A stretch of 64,000 bases of DNA from UBA1172 sp002457135 (GCA_965660935.1 CBFIBR010000003.1:1-64000), one strand, 5' to 3'. Positions 55,140 through 64,000 are shown, counted from the first letter of the stretch. Program-made: numbers and translations. The notes: generated by a model from the sequence alone, not told the origin.

Positions 55140-57032
55140 ATGGCTGATCACGACAAGGATACCTTCCTGCGCTCAACCGCGGCCTGCCTGCGCGCGATTG
55201 CCGGGAGCCCTGAACACAACGTCCGGTTTTCAGGCACCCAGACCATCATTTCACCCACCGAAGTCCGCCTGCCTGCCCCGAAATCGGGCAACGCCTCTTT
55301 CGGCGGGGCGGTCCCGGCAGAGGCTGATCAGGGCAGTCAGGAAACCCGTATCCGGGGGGCGGCGGACAGTGCCGCTGTCTGGCTCGCCCATCATAGTGAG
55401 AATATCCATAACCGCATGGCCCCCATGGCGGCACCGGCACGGGCGATTTTTGATGCGGTGGAACGCGCCCGGGTTGAGGCTGTGGGCGCACGCGGCATGC
55501 CCGGGGTCGCGCATAACCTGCGTGACCAGATTGAAACCCGCTTCGCCGGAACATCGATTGCCCCCCCTGGCGCGGATACAACCGACAACCCGGGTGCGAT
55601 CGCCGAAATTGCCAGCCTGCTGGTGCGCGAAAAGCTCACCGGGGAAAAACCCCCGGCCAATATCGCCATGACGGTTGATCTGTGGCGGCCCTGGGTCAAC
55701 AGCCGGGCCGGAACCCTGATGGATGCCCTCAGCGAAAACTCGGATCATCAGGAAAGCTATGCCGAAATCGCCCGCCGCCTGATCGGTGCGCTTGAAACCG
55801 ACCTTGGTGAAGCCTCCGCCGATGACAGCAGCGATGATGAGAGCGAGGACGATGCCGGCAGTGAAAGCGGCACCGAAGAGGATCAGTCCAGCACCCCGCA
55901 GGGTGAAGGCGATGACGGCGACAGCGAACAGGGCGAAGGTGACAGCGACACATCCTCCATGGAAGCCGCCGACGGTGAGATGAGCGAAGGCGGCGAGGAT
56001 GGCGAAGAAGCCATGGCCCCCGGCGAAACCCCGGCAGGCGAAAGCGGCGAGCCTGACCGCAAGGACAGCAACAAGGGTGAATTCTACCGCGTTTTCACCG
56101 ACACGTTTGATGAAGTGGTTGAGGCCGCCGAGCTGTGCGACCCTGATGAGCTGTCGCGCCTCCGCAACCTGCTCGACAAGCATCTTGAAAACCTCAACAG
56201 CGTTATCGGCAAACTGGCCAACCGGTTGCAGCGCAAACTCATGGCGCATCAGAACCGGTCATGGGAATTTGACCTCGAAGAAGGCATTCTCGACGCTGGC
56301 AAGCTGTCTCGGGTGGTCACCCAGCCAACGCATCCGCTGTCCTACAAGATGGAAAGCGATATCCGCTTCCGTGATACCGTGGTGACGCTGCTGATCGATA
56401 ATTCAGGGTCCATGCGGGGGCGGCCGATCACCATCGCCGCCGTGACCGCTGATATTCTGGCCCGGACCCTGGAGCGTTGCGGGGTCAAGGTTGAAATCCT
56501 CGGCTTCACGACCAAGGCCTGGAAAGGCGGGCAGTCCCGCGAAAAATGGCAGCTGATGGAAAAACCGGCCATGCCGGGGCGGCTTAATGACCTGCGCCAC
56601 ATTATCTACAAATCGGCCGATGCCCCGATGCGGCGGGCGCGCAAAGCCCTGGGGCTGATGCTGCGTGAAGGGCTGCTGAAGGAAAACATTGATGGTGAAG
56701 CGCTGCTCTGGGCGCATAACCGGCTCATCGCCCGATCCGAGGAACGCCGCATCATGATGGTGATTTCCGATGGCGCGCCGGTGGATGACAGCACGCTGTC
56801 GGTCAACCCGGGCAATTACCTCGAACAGCATCTGAGGGCGGTGATCGAATACATTGAAACCCGGTCTCCGGTGGAATTGCTGGCCATCGGGATAGGCCAT
56901 GATGTCACCCGCTATTATCGCCGGGCTGTCACCATCACCGATGTGGAACAGCTGGGCGGGGCGGTGACAACGCAGCTCGCCGATCTCTTTGATGAGGATA
57001 CACGGCCAAGGCGGCGCATCAGGGCAGCATAA
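55140..57032 (+). CDS. cobT: Cobaltochelatase subunit CobT
   Basis: This 630-residue protein has a helical N-terminal part, a long acidic low-complexity stretch (about residues 225-310, rich in Asp, Glu, Ser and Gly), and a C-terminal von Willebrand A domain with a MIDAS motif DNSGSMRGRP at about residue 420. This is the standard CobT layout. It forms a chaperone-like complex with CobS that drives CobN. The gene ends at a clear terminator. Confidence 0.95.
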   Translation: MADHDKDTFLRSTAACLRAIAGSPEHNVRFSGTQTIISPTEVRLPAPKSGNASFGGAVPAEADQGSQETRIRGAADSAAVWLAHHSENIHNRMAPMAAPARAIFDAVERARVEAVGARGMPGVAHNLRDQIETRFAGTSIAPPGADTTDNPGAIAEIASLLVREKLTGEKPPANIAMTVDLWRPWVNSRAGTLMDALSENSDHQESYAEIARRLIGALETDLGEASADDSSDDESEDDAGSESGTEEDQSSTPQGEGDDGDSEQGEGDSDTSSMEAADGEMSEGGEDGEEAMAPGETPAGESGEPDRKDSNKGEFYRVFTDTFDEVVEAAELCDPDELSRLRNLLDKHLENLNSVIGKLANRLQRKLMAHQNRSWEFDLEEGILDAGKLSRVVTQPTHPLSYKMESDIRFRDTVVTLLIDNSGSMRGRPITIAAVTADILARTLERCGVKVEILGFTTKAWKGGQSREKWQLMEKPAMPGRLNDLRHIIYKSADAPMRRARKALGLMLREGLLKENIDGEALLWAHNRLIARSEERRIMMVISDGAPVDDSTLSVNPGNYLEQHLRAVIEYIETRSPVELLAIGIGHDVTRYYRRAVTITDVEQLGGAVTTQLADLFDEDTRPRRRIRAA

Positions 57033-57062
57033 AAAAACCTCTCCGGCGGGGAGGTTTCTTTC
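57033..57062. terminator. Bidirectional terminator between cobT and rpmB
   Basis: AACCTCTCC (57036-57044) and GGGGAGGTT (57048-57056) form a 9-bp stem with one G-T pair and a three-base loop. Runs of A on the left and T on the right give U-tracts in both directions. It begins right after the cobT stop codon. Confidence 0.85.
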
Positions 57063-57081
57063 AATACAGGATCAAGTCGCT

Positions 57082-57369
57082 TCAGGCAGAGGCCTGGGCA
57101 GCCTTGATGGCTTTCTTGGTTGCCAGTGCCGAAGTACTCAGCTCAGCATCCTTGGCCGACAGCAGATAGGCATCAATGCCGCCACGCTTTTCAACGGTGC
57201 GGATAGCGCTGGCCGATACACGGAAAGTCACGGTCTTGCCCAGGCTTTCGCTCAGCATGGTGGCCTGCTGCAGGTTAGGCAGAAAGCGGCGACGGGTACG
57301 GTTGTTGGCATGGCTGACATTGTTGCCAGTCATCACGCCTTTTCCGGTCAGTTCACAGCGACGGGCCAT
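57082..57369 (-). CDS. rpmB: 50S ribosomal protein L28
   Basis: From the ATG at 57369 this is a 95-residue L28: ARRCELTGKGVMTGNNVSHANNRTRRRFLPNLQQATMLSESLGKTVTFRVSASAIRTVEKRGGIDAYLLSA. AAGGAG lies 8 bases before the start; a longer frame from 57390 would include the ribosome-binding site itself and is rejected. There is no zinc-type cysteine pair (only one cysteine), so it is the C-minus form. Confidence 0.97.
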   Translation of the reverse strand: MARRCELTGKGVMTGNNVSHANNRTRRRFLPNLQQATMLSESLGKTVTFRVSASAIRTVEKRGGIDAYLLSAKDAELSTSALATKKAIKAAQASA

Positions 57370-57602
57370 GGCCTCGCTCCTTTTCAGCATAAACAGGTAA
57401 AAATTAAAGCGGCCTGAGCCGCAACGTGATGATTAATTAGCCGCCAATTCTGGTGCCGTCAAGTTTTTCTGGGCCTTGAGGGATTTCGCTTGACCCTGAA
57501 GTAACCCTTTCAGATGATCCATAGGGATAATAGAAGCACCATTCCGGTGTGGTCTAACATACTGAAAGGGTCGGCTTTGGTAATTTCAGGAAAAAACGAA
57601 AG
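57370..57602. other. Intergenic region between rpmB and the RHH gene: leader hairpin, candidate promoter, inverted repeat
   Basis: This 233-base gap contains three elements, described separately here or below. A GCGGC-TCAG-GCCGC hairpin followed by TTTAATTTTT lies at 57409-57422 on the minus strand, in the rpmB leader. A candidate minus-strand promoter has TTGACG at 57462-57457 and a weak TAATTA at 57439-57434, 17 bases apart, placing that hairpin right after the start site. On the plus-strand side is a 10-bp inverted repeat. Confidence 0.5.
57504..57571. repeat. 10-bp inverted repeat upstream of the ribbon-helix-helix gene
   Basis: ACCCTTTCAG (57504-57513) and CTGAAAGGGT (57562-57571) are exact reverse complements, 48 bases apart, ending 31 bases before the ATG of the RHH gene. 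RHH proteins often bind such repeats as dimers of dimers. It may be an autoregulatory operator. A shorter CACC/GGTG inverted repeat lies between the arms. Confidence 0.55.
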
Positions 57603-57974
57603 ATGAATAAAGCGAACCTTACAACTCTGCCACGGTCCCATAAAGAGACATTCGATTGTCTTCGCCGGGAAAAGCGCAATGTCTATGTCGGCACCAAGCG
57701 AACCACCATTGCGGTCGAAGGCTATGTCTGGTCGGCACTGGAAAAAATCGCTTCCGAAGAAGGCCGGACAATTGATGAGATCTGCTCGGATATCAATTCC
57801 CGTTACAGTGGCTCCGAAAGCCTGTCCACCGCCATCCGATTCCTCAGTCATGAGGTTGTCCGGCTAAAGGGTCAGGAAACAGGATTTGCCGCCAACGATG
57901 ATGAAATGCAGGAACAGACATCCTCTTTCCCGTCACCGTATCACCGCGCCCTCAGCAGCCTCAACAGCTTCTAG
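57603..57974 (+). CDS. Ribbon-helix-helix domain protein
   Basis: This 123-residue protein has an RHH core (residues about 25-75): KRNVYVGTKRTTIAVEGYVWSALEKIASEEGRTIDEICSDINSRYSGSESLSTAIRFLS. This matches the PF13467-type RHH_4 family, frequent in alphaproteobacteria. The strand TTIAVEGYVW would contact DNA. The C-terminal 30 residues are polar. It has a nearby inverted repeat and is probably a small transcription regulator; the target is unknown. Confidence 0.85.
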   Translation: MNKANLTTLPRSHKETFDCLRREKRNVYVGTKRTTIAVEGYVWSALEKIASEEGRTIDEICSDINSRYSGSESLSTAIRFLSHEVVRLKGQETGFAANDDEMQEQTSSFPSPYHRALSSLNSF

Positions 57975-57992
57975 CCTCAAATAAAGCCATCA

Positions 57993-59096
57993 TCACCCCA
58001 TCAGGGATACGCCGCTGATGCGGCAGGCCTCATCAACGCTTGAGGCCGCTCCGACAGCATCGGCAATAGTGCTGAACCCGTCCCGGGCCAGGTACTGGTC
58101 CAGGCCATTGAGGATACGGCGGGGAAGACCGGCATCACTGATCGCAAGCCCGGTATAGAGCTGGACCAGATCACCGCCGGCAAGGATTTTGGCGTAGGCC
58201 GTGGCGGCATCCAGCACCCCGCCAACAGCGATCAGCGGGAACCCCTCTGGTGCCATGCGTCGGCAGTCATGCAGCATCTCCGTTGACAGGCCAAACACTG
58301 GCACACCGGAAAGCCCGCCTGCCTCATGACGATGCTGGCTTTTGAGGTGTTGAGGACGGCTGATGGTGGTGTTGGCTATAATCAGGCCAGAACAACCCCT
58401 TTCCACGGCCACCCCGACAGCGGCTTCCAGCCCGGCCCGGTCCAGATCAGGGGCCAGTTTCAGCATCACCGGACGGATCGCGCCTGCGGCCGTCATGCCT
58501 TCACGGGCGGCATCCAGCACCTCGGCCAGGAATTCGGGTTCCTGCAAGCCGCGCAACCCCGGTGTGTTGGGGGAGGAAACATTCACCGTCAGGTAATCAG
58601 CAAAAGGCGCCAGCCGCCGGGCGCAGGCATGGTAATCCTGCACCCTGTCCGCGCTGTCCTTGTTGGCGCCGATATTCACGCCCAGAACGCCTTTGCCATG
58701 GTAGCCTTGCCTGAACCGGGTGAGCCGACCGGCGGCGGCTTCCATGCCGCTGTTGTTGAACCCGTAGCGGTTGATGACAGCGTTATCCCGGCCCAGCCGA
58801 AACACCCTTGGTTTGGGGTTGCCTGGTTGCGGCTGGGGGGTGACGGTGCCGATTTCGACCATCCCGAAACCAAGCCCGAATGCGCCCTCCATGGCCTCGG
58901 CATCCTTGTCGAACCCGGCCGCAAGGCCAAGCGGGTTGGCAAAATCTATTCCCGCAACCGATGTGTTGAGAGCATCCCCGAAATGATCAGGGGGGCATTT
59001 CGGGCCAAGGCCATGGGCCAGTGCCTTCACGGCAAGCCGATGCGCCGCCTCACCAGGGAGGCTTTGCGTCAGGCGCCCGGCGAGGCTCCAGATCAT
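57993..59096 (-). CDS. pyrD: Quinone-dependent dihydroorotate dehydrogenase
   Basis: This 367-residue class 2 enzyme has an N-terminal membrane-associated helix region (LAGRLTQSLPGEAAHRLAVKAL), NPLGLAAGFDKDAEAM, GTVTPQPQPGNPKPRVFRL, NVSSPNTPGLRGLQ with the catalytic serine, and the FMN-binding GLIIANTTISRP and GGVLDAATAYAKILAGGDLVQLYT. It oxidises dihydroorotate to orotate and reduces ubiquinone at the membrane. It overlaps the lysyl-tRNA synthetase gene by 4 bases. Confidence 0.96.
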   Translation of the reverse strand: MIWSLAGRLTQSLPGEAAHRLAVKALAHGLGPKCPPDHFGDALNTSVAGIDFANPLGLAAGFDKDAEAMEGAFGLGFGMVEIGTVTPQPQPGNPKPRVFRLGRDNAVINRYGFNNSGMEAAAGRLTRFRQGYHGKGVLGVNIGANKDSADRVQDYHACARRLAPFADYLTVNVSSPNTPGLRGLQEPEFLAEVLDAAREGMTAAGAIRPVMLKLAPDLDRAGLEAAVGVAVERGCSGLIIANTTISRPQHLKSQHRHEAGGLSGVPVFGLSTEMLHDCRRMAPEGFPLIAVGGVLDAATAYAKILAGGDLVQLYTGLAISDAGLPRRILNGLDQYLARDGFSTIADAVGAASSVDEACRISGVSLMG

Positions 59097-60718
59097 CCTT
59101 GCGCTCCTTCGGCCGGACCCGCCGCCAGCGCACCGGAGAGTGCCTCGGCGATCAGGGCGCGGGTTTCATCAAGGCCATAGAGCCTGATGAACGATCCCAT
59201 GCGCGGGCCTTCATCCTGCCCGAGCAGAACCTGATAGAGGCAGCCAAACCATTCCCGCAGGTTTTCGTACCCCGCCTCCTTGCCCACGGCAAAAACAGCC
59301 GACTGGATGTCTTCGGCCGCGGCATCACTGGTGAGGCTGGCCAGCGCCTGATCCAGCGCGGTGAGGGCAGAGCGTTCATCATCACCGGGCAGTCGCCAGA
59401 CCTTGTTGGGGCGGACCATGTCCTGATAATAGGCGACAGCGTATTCAACCAGCCGCGCCAGTTGAGGATGCGTTTCAGGGGCAACACCGTCAGCGTATTG
59501 ATAGAGATAGCCCCAAACCACATCAGGGGTTTCAGCCTGGCAAACACCCGCGAGGTTGAGCAATAGCGTGAAACCGACCGGCATATCCCCCTCAGGCGGG
59601 TTGCCCTGATGGATATGCCAGGCCGGGTTGTCATGGCGATTGGCGGCATCGGCTGCATGGAATTTTTCAAGATGGCTGAAATATTCATCAACCATTTTCG
59701 GGATCACATCAAAGAACAGCCGCTTGGCGCGTTTCGGCTGATTGTACATGAACAGTGACAGTGATTCCGCTGTCCCATAGCGCAGCCATTCTTCAACGCT
59801 AAGCCCGTTGCCCTTTGATTTTGAGATTTTCTGGCCATGCTGATCAAGGAAGAGTTCATAGGAAATCCCCTCAGGCGGGGTTCCCCCCATGATGCGCGTG
59901 ATCTTGGATGACAGGATGACGCTTTCGCTCAAATCCTTGCCGCTCATCTCATAGTCAACGCCCAGCGCGTACCAGCGCATGGCCCAGTCGCATTTCCATT
60001 GCAGCTTGCAGCCGCCGCCGGTGACCGGCACTGTCCGGCTTTCGCCATCACGAGGGTCATTATAGCTCACGGTACCGGCTTCAACATCACGGCCGGTAAT
60101 CTCAACCTGCAAAACCTCCCTTGTGTCGGGGCAGATCGGCAGAAACGGGCTGTAGGTGGCGCGGCGTTCCTCACCCAGGGTCGGCAGCACCACCCCGGTG
60201 ATCGCATCATAGTTTTCAAGCACCGTCATCAGCGCGTCATCAAGCCGCCCTGACTGATAGCATTCGGTTGCCGAGAAGAATTCATAGCTGAACCCGAACC
60301 CGTCCAGAAAGGACTGGAGTCTCGCGTTATTATGCGCACCGAAACTGTCATGGGTGCCAAAGGGATCAGGCACTTCGGTGAGGGGTTTGCCCAGATGACC
60401 TGATATAAGCTCCTTATTCGGGATATTGTCGGGAACTTTCCGCAAGCCGTCCATGTCATCGGAAAAGCAGATCAGCCGGGTCGGCAAGCCGGTCAGGCTT
60501 TCAAAGGCATGACGCACCATGGAAGTCCGCACCACTTCACCAAAAGTCCCGATATGCGGCAGGCCGGACGGGCCATACCCGGTTTCAAACAGCACCGGCC
60601 GGCTGGCATCCGGGGTCACTTTCATTTTTTCAAGCCGTTTGACCAGGTTACGCGCCTCGGCAAAGGGCCAGGCTTTGGCGTTGTCAAAAAGGTCGGCCAT
60701 CGGCACGGTGTCATTCAT
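59093..60718 (-). CDS. lysS: Class I lysyl-tRNA synthetase
   Basis: From the ATG at 60718 this is a 541-residue class I synthetase. The HIGH-like motif is GPSGLPHIGTFGEV and the KMSKS-like motif is KISKSKGNGLS; the class I LysRS type is found in archaea, alphaproteobacteria and spirochaetes and is unrelated to the usual bacterial class II enzyme. Motifs such as LICFSDDMDGLRKVPDNIPNK are also diagnostic. An AGGGA lies 10 bases before the chosen start; in-frame starts exist at 60742 and 60793. The gene is divergent from the DinG-like helicase gene. Confidence 0.95.
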   Translation of the reverse strand: MNDTVPMADLFDNAKAWPFAEARNLVKRLEKMKVTPDASRPVLFETGYGPSGLPHIGTFGEVVRTSMVRHAFESLTGLPTRLICFSDDMDGLRKVPDNIPNKELISGHLGKPLTEVPDPFGTHDSFGAHNNARLQSFLDGFGFSYEFFSATECYQSGRLDDALMTVLENYDAITGVVLPTLGEERRATYSPFLPICPDTREVLQVEITGRDVEAGTVSYNDPRDGESRTVPVTGGGCKLQWKCDWAMRWYALGVDYEMSGKDLSESVILSSKITRIMGGTPPEGISYELFLDQHGQKISKSKGNGLSVEEWLRYGTAESLSLFMYNQPKRAKRLFFDVIPKMVDEYFSHLEKFHAADAANRHDNPAWHIHQGNPPEGDMPVGFTLLLNLAGVCQAETPDVVWGYLYQYADGVAPETHPQLARLVEYAVAYYQDMVRPNKVWRLPGDDERSALTALDQALASLTSDAAAEDIQSAVFAVGKEAGYENLREWFGCLYQVLLGQDEGPRMGSFIRLYGLDETRALIAEALSGALAAGPAEGAQG

Positions 60719-60831
60719 TTCGGTCAGGTCCCTGAACAGCATTGAAATGCGGGTGAATGACTGCACCTTATGGCGGCAAGGGGAACGCGTCAATATCTGG
60801 CACAGGGTCCAGAGATGCGTTACAAGAATTT

Positions 60832-63615
60832 ATGTCTTTGCCATCAGCCCATGCGGGGCTTCCTGCCCTGCCTGTCATCCTGCCCTCGCTCCATGATGCT
60901 ATCTGGCTGGAAAACGATGGTGTGATCGACCGTATCCCGATGGATGAAGCGCGGCGGCGGCTGGCGCAGCAACCGGCCCTGTTCTGCCACCGCCGCTGGA
61001 CCGCCACCCGGCTGGGGCTGGATCGGGGTGATTTCGCTGGCCTGAACGGGCTTGATGCGCTTGAGCTGTTTGCCTTTACCCGCCCTGCCCGCTTCTGCCT
61101 GCCGACAGCCAGGGGGCTGGGCGCAGCGCTGGGGCTGGATACCAGCGGTGATGATGAGGATCAGGCCATGCTCATCGCGCAGTCGTGCCAGGCCCTGCTC
61201 GAAGACCTGGTTGCCCTGCCTGAAAAACAGCAGAAAACCGCCGCCGGTATTGCCCGGATGATGGCGCAGGGCGGCTGGGGCTGGGCGCCATCCGTGCTGG
61301 CGGCGCTGGGGCATGCCATGCCCGAACCAGCCCCGCCTGATCCATCGGGTGCAGGCATCTGGCAACGGATTGACGAAATCCCCATGGATGGCCCGCCCAC
61401 CGAGGCCGGGGCCTTTCCCATTGAAGAGGATGCCGTGACCGACCGGCTGGCAACCATGCTGGGGAAATCGGCTGAAATCCGCCCTGGGCAGAAAGCCTAT
61501 GCCAGCAGCCTGATCAAGGCGTTTGGCACGCCGCGTGACGAGGGCGACCCGGTGGTGGTTCTGGCCGAGGCTGGCACCGGCACCGGCAAGACGCTGGGCT
61601 ATCTTGCGCCATCAACGCTATGGGCGGAAACCAACAAGGCCCCTGTCTGGGTGTCGACCTTTACCCGCAGCCTCCAGCATCAGGTTGTTGAGGAAATGGG
61701 GCGGTTCTACCCGGACCGTGAGGAACGCGACCGCAAGGTGGTGATCCGCAAGGGGCGGGAAAATTACCTCTGCCTGCTCAACCTCGATGATGCCCTTAGC
61801 GGGGTTTCGGCATCCCCCCGATTTGCCACCGCGCTGGGGCTGATGGCACGCTGGGCCGAAGCCTCCCCCGAAGGCGATCTGACCGGGCCTGCCTTCCCGG
61901 CATGGCTGACGGACCTGCTCGGGCATGGCTCAACGCTGGGGCTGGCTGACCGGCGCGGTGAATGCATCCATTCCGCCTGCCGCCATTACACAAAATGCTT
62001 TGTTGAAAAATCACGCACACGGTCACGCCAGGCCGATATCATCGTCGCCAATCATGCGCTGGTGATGGTCAGCGCGGCGATGGCCGCACTGGTCCCGCAA
62101 GGTGAGGATAACAGGGGGCTGGGCCGCATCGTCTTTGACGAGGGCCACCATGTTTTTGATGCCGCCGACAGTGCCTTTTCGACAGCGTTCAGCGGCAGTG
62201 AAACCGCTGATCTGAGGCGCTGGATCAGGGGCCAGGAAGGCAACCGCAAAAGCCGGGCAAGGGGGTTGAGGCGAAGGCTTGAGGATATCCTGATGGTGGA
62301 TGCCGACGCCATGGCTGATCTTGACCTGCTGATGGATTCTGCCCGTATCCTGCCTGCGGTGGGCTGGCGGCAACGGCTGCAAGATGCCAGCCCCGAAGGC
62401 CCGGTTGAAACTTTCCTCTTTGAAACGCGGCGGGTGATCTATAACCGCACCTCTTCACCTGAGAGCCTCTATAACCTTGAGGCCGGGCTGTACCCGCTGG
62501 ATGAGATTATGGTCACCATGGCCATGGGTCTGCGTAATGCGCTGGGCGGGCTGGTGGAACCGCTGGATCGCCTGATCAAAAGCCTTGAGCGTATCCTCGC
62601 TGATGAGGCTGATACCCTCGACAGCCAGACCAGGGCTAGGGTTGAAGGCGCAGCCCGCGGGTTGATCCGGCGCGGTGCCGCCCCTGTGCGGTCATGGCGG
62701 CAACTGCTGGATGACATGATCATTGCCGGTGATCATGGCGGGCAGCGGGAAGGTTTTGTTGACTGGATGGAGGCAACACGCCGTGATGGCACCGATGTTG
62801 ATATCGGCATCCACCGGCATCACCTTGACCCGTCCGAACCCTTTGGCAAGCTGGTGCTTGCCCCGGCGAACGGTGCGGTGATTACCTCCGCCACCCTGAC
62901 CGACAGCAGCGGCGTGACCAGTGATGAGGACTGGGCGCTGGCCGCCAGCCTCACCGGCGCATCGCACCTGCCCAGCCCGCCGATTGTTTCCAGCACGGCA
63001 TCACCGTTTGACTATGCCAACCAGACAAGGGTGCTGGTGGTGGGCGATCTGGCCCGGGATGAACCGGCCCAGACAGCCGCCGCCATGGCGGCCCTGATGC
63101 AGGCATCGGGGGGAGGTGCGCTGGGGCTGTTTACCGCGATCCGGCGGTTGCGTGACGTGCATGCCCCGCTGGCTGAGGCCCTCGACAGGGGCGGCATCCC
63201 GCTTTACGCCCAGCATATTGATGCCATGAACCTGCAGACCCTGCTCCAGATTTTCCGCGAAGACCCGCGATCATGCCTGCTCGGCACCGATGCTGTGCGT
63301 GACGGTATCGACGTTCCGGGCAAGGCCTTGCAGCTGATCATTTTTGACCGGGTGCCATGGCCCCGCCCTGATACGCTGTTCAAGGCCAGATCGGAATATT
63401 ATGGTCGCCAGCGCTGGTCCGAGAGGGCCACAAGAATGAAATTGAGGCAGGCTTTCGGGCGGCTGGTGCGGCGCGGTGATGATCGCGGTGTCTTTGTGAT
63501 GCTCGACAGCCGCCTGCCCTCACGCATGCTTTCGGCGTTCCCTGATGGCGTGACGGTGCAGCGTTGCGGGCTGGCCGAGGCCATTGCCGAAACACGGTCG
63601 TTTCTGTCTTCCTGA
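60832..63615 (+). CDS. DinG/XPD-type ATP-dependent DNA helicase
   Basis: This 927-residue superfamily 2 helicase has Walker A with K253 (AGTGTGKTLGYLAPS), four cysteines C314, C378, C383 and C389 spaced as in the iron-sulfur domain of XPD/DinG, the DEGH box at 436-439 (IVFDEGHHVFDAAD), and C-terminal motifs AVRDGIDVPGKALQLIIFDRVPWPRPD and QAFGRLVRRGDDRG. It should unwind DNA with 5' to 3' polarity in repair. An N-terminal region of about 200 residues has no recognised domain. The start is uncertain: 60832 fits better than 60757, but neither has a strong ribosome-binding site. Confidence 0.9.
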   Translation: MSLPSAHAGLPALPVILPSLHDAIWLENDGVIDRIPMDEARRRLAQQPALFCHRRWTATRLGLDRGDFAGLNGLDALELFAFTRPARFCLPTARGLGAALGLDTSGDDEDQAMLIAQSCQALLEDLVALPEKQQKTAAGIARMMAQGGWGWAPSVLAALGHAMPEPAPPDPSGAGIWQRIDEIPMDGPPTEAGAFPIEEDAVTDRLATMLGKSAEIRPGQKAYASSLIKAFGTPRDEGDPVVVLAEAGTGTGKTLGYLAPSTLWAETNKAPVWVSTFTRSLQHQVVEEMGRFYPDREERDRKVVIRKGRENYLCLLNLDDALSGVSASPRFATALGLMARWAEASPEGDLTGPAFPAWLTDLLGHGSTLGLADRRGECIHSACRHYTKCFVEKSRTRSRQADIIVANHALVMVSAAMAALVPQGEDNRGLGRIVFDEGHHVFDAADSAFSTAFSGSETADLRRWIRGQEGNRKSRARGLRRRLEDILMVDADAMADLDLLMDSARILPAVGWRQRLQDASPEGPVETFLFETRRVIYNRTSSPESLYNLEAGLYPLDEIMVTMAMGLRNALGGLVEPLDRLIKSLERILADEADTLDSQTRARVEGAARGLIRRGAAPVRSWRQLLDDMIIAGDHGGQREGFVDWMEATRRDGTDVDIGIHRHHLDPSEPFGKLVLAPANGAVITSATLTDSSGVTSDEDWALAASLTGASHLPSPPIVSSTASPFDYANQTRVLVVGDLARDEPAQTAAAMAALMQASGGGALGLFTAIRRLRDVHAPLAEALDRGGIPLYAQHIDAMNLQTLLQIFREDPRSCLLGTDAVRDGIDVPGKALQLIIFDRVPWPRPDTLFKARSEYYGRQRWSERATRMKLRQAFGRLVRRGDDRGVFVMLDSRLPSRMLSAFPDGVTVQRCGLAEAIAETRSFLSS

Positions 63616-63689
63616 GCAAGGATCGTTGATTTTTCTTTTAATCAGCGTAGTATTTCAGATCATTCAATATCCATCAACCAGAAGGAATG

Positions 63690-64000
63690 ATGATGGCCTC
63701 ACTGACCCTTACACCCTCCTCGACGCTTGCTGAAGCGGTCTTCGGCAAGACTGAAAACAGCCTGCTGCGTTCGCTCATGCTGATCGTGGCCGGATCGGCC
63801 CTGATTGCGCTATCGGCGCAGCTTGCCATCCGCTTGCCCTTTTCGCCTGTGCCTGTCACCGGCCAGACCTTTGCCGTGCTGATCATCGGGATGGCCTATG
63901 GCTCCCGGCTCGGCAGCCTGACAGTGCTGGCGTATCTGCTCGAAGGCCTGTTTCTGCCTGTTTTCGCCGAAGCCCGGACCTGGTTCCACCCGTTCACGCT
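63690..64000 (+). CDS. bioY: Biotin transporter BioY, N-terminal part (cut by window edge)
   Basis: At least 103 residues are encoded before the window ends. After a short polar start comes SLMLIVAGSALIALSAQLAIRLPFSPVPVTGQTFAVLIIGMAYGSRLGSLTVLAYLLEGLFLPVFA, the typical BioY pattern (PFSPVPVTGQTF is diagnostic). BioY is the substrate-binding component for biotin uptake, alone or with an ECF module. Three ATGs in a row (63687, 63690, 63693) follow GAAGGA; the second or third has the best spacing. A weak TTGATT-N16-TAGTAT promoter lies upstream. Confidence 0.93.
   Translation, partial: MMASLTLTPSSTLAEAVFGKTENSLLRSLMLIVAGSALIALSAQLAIRLPFSPVPVTGQTFAVLIIGMAYGSRLGSLTVLAYLLEGLFLPVFAEARTWFHPFT

Noticed and set aside
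55251..56249. 332-codon minus-strand frame opposite cobT
   Set aside because: Hydrophobic stretches arise from the acidic repeat region of cobT read backwards; cobT itself is unmistakable.

Overview
The window looks like a chromosomal segment of a free-living alphaproteobacterium, probably marine and close to the SAR116/Puniceispirillales lineage. The evidence is an alphaproteobacterial-type 16S rRNA gene, a class I lysyl-tRNA synthetase, an NDUFS4-like complex I protein, a DUF4167 protein beside prmC-prfA, a bolA-J-domain-cobS-cobT block, and the order secA / peptidyl-prolyl isomerase / argJ / mutT. Base composition and codon use look even throughout. I see no prophage, insertion sequence, CRISPR array or obvious island, so this is mostly core genome. 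The lineage is an inference from gene content and remembered 16S features; no search was run.

Layout. Bases 1-3100 hold the start of a flavin amine oxidase-like gene, tRNA-Arg, an NDUFS4-like gene, an EamA transporter, an OsmC-family gene and tRNA-Pro. Bases 3108-10940 are one tightly overlapping minus-strand operon for a Mrp/Mbh-type cation-proton antiporter. It has the order E-F-G-A(C-terminal part)-B-C-D-D-x-D and ends in a DUF192 gene; it has three D-type channel subunits and no full MrpA. Bases 11055-11289 carry two convergent single-span microproteins sharing a terminator. Bases 11362-15971 hold a beta-keto acid cleavage enzyme, a ketopantoate reductase homologue, glnK-amtB and a LysR regulator. 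Bases 16044-22617 hold an MFS transporter and a plus-strand run of an orphan molybdenum hydroxylase large subunit, malonyl-CoA decarboxylase and malonyl-CoA synthetase.

Bases 22702-26486 contain a DEAD-box helicase and a 16S rRNA unit that has its own strong promoter, is followed only by tRNA-Asp, and ends in a terminator; no 23S or 5S gene is attached. The tRNA-Asp gene has a badly paired acceptor stem. Bases 26685-48000 are housekeeping: an M23 peptidase, the translation genes prfA, prmC and hisS, ispG, rodZ, lysC, ubiG, secA with a periplasmic isomerase, argJ, mutT, comF-like, a nitrilase-family gene, accA and xerD. Bases 47497-57062 contain an unknown exported 614-residue protein, aroK-aroB, a CorC-type transporter, DUF2889, bolA, a J-domain protein and cobS-cobT. 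Bases 57082-64000 contain rpmB, a ribbon-helix-helix regulator, pyrD-lysS (class I), a DinG/XPD-type helicase and the start of bioY.

The points most worth a second look are the unlinked 16S unit, the mispaired tRNA acceptor stems, the three-channel Mrp cluster with an unknown 83-residue membrane protein inside it, the paired microproteins, and the molybdenum hydroxylase next to the malonate genes. I did not find a clearly new defence or mobile system.
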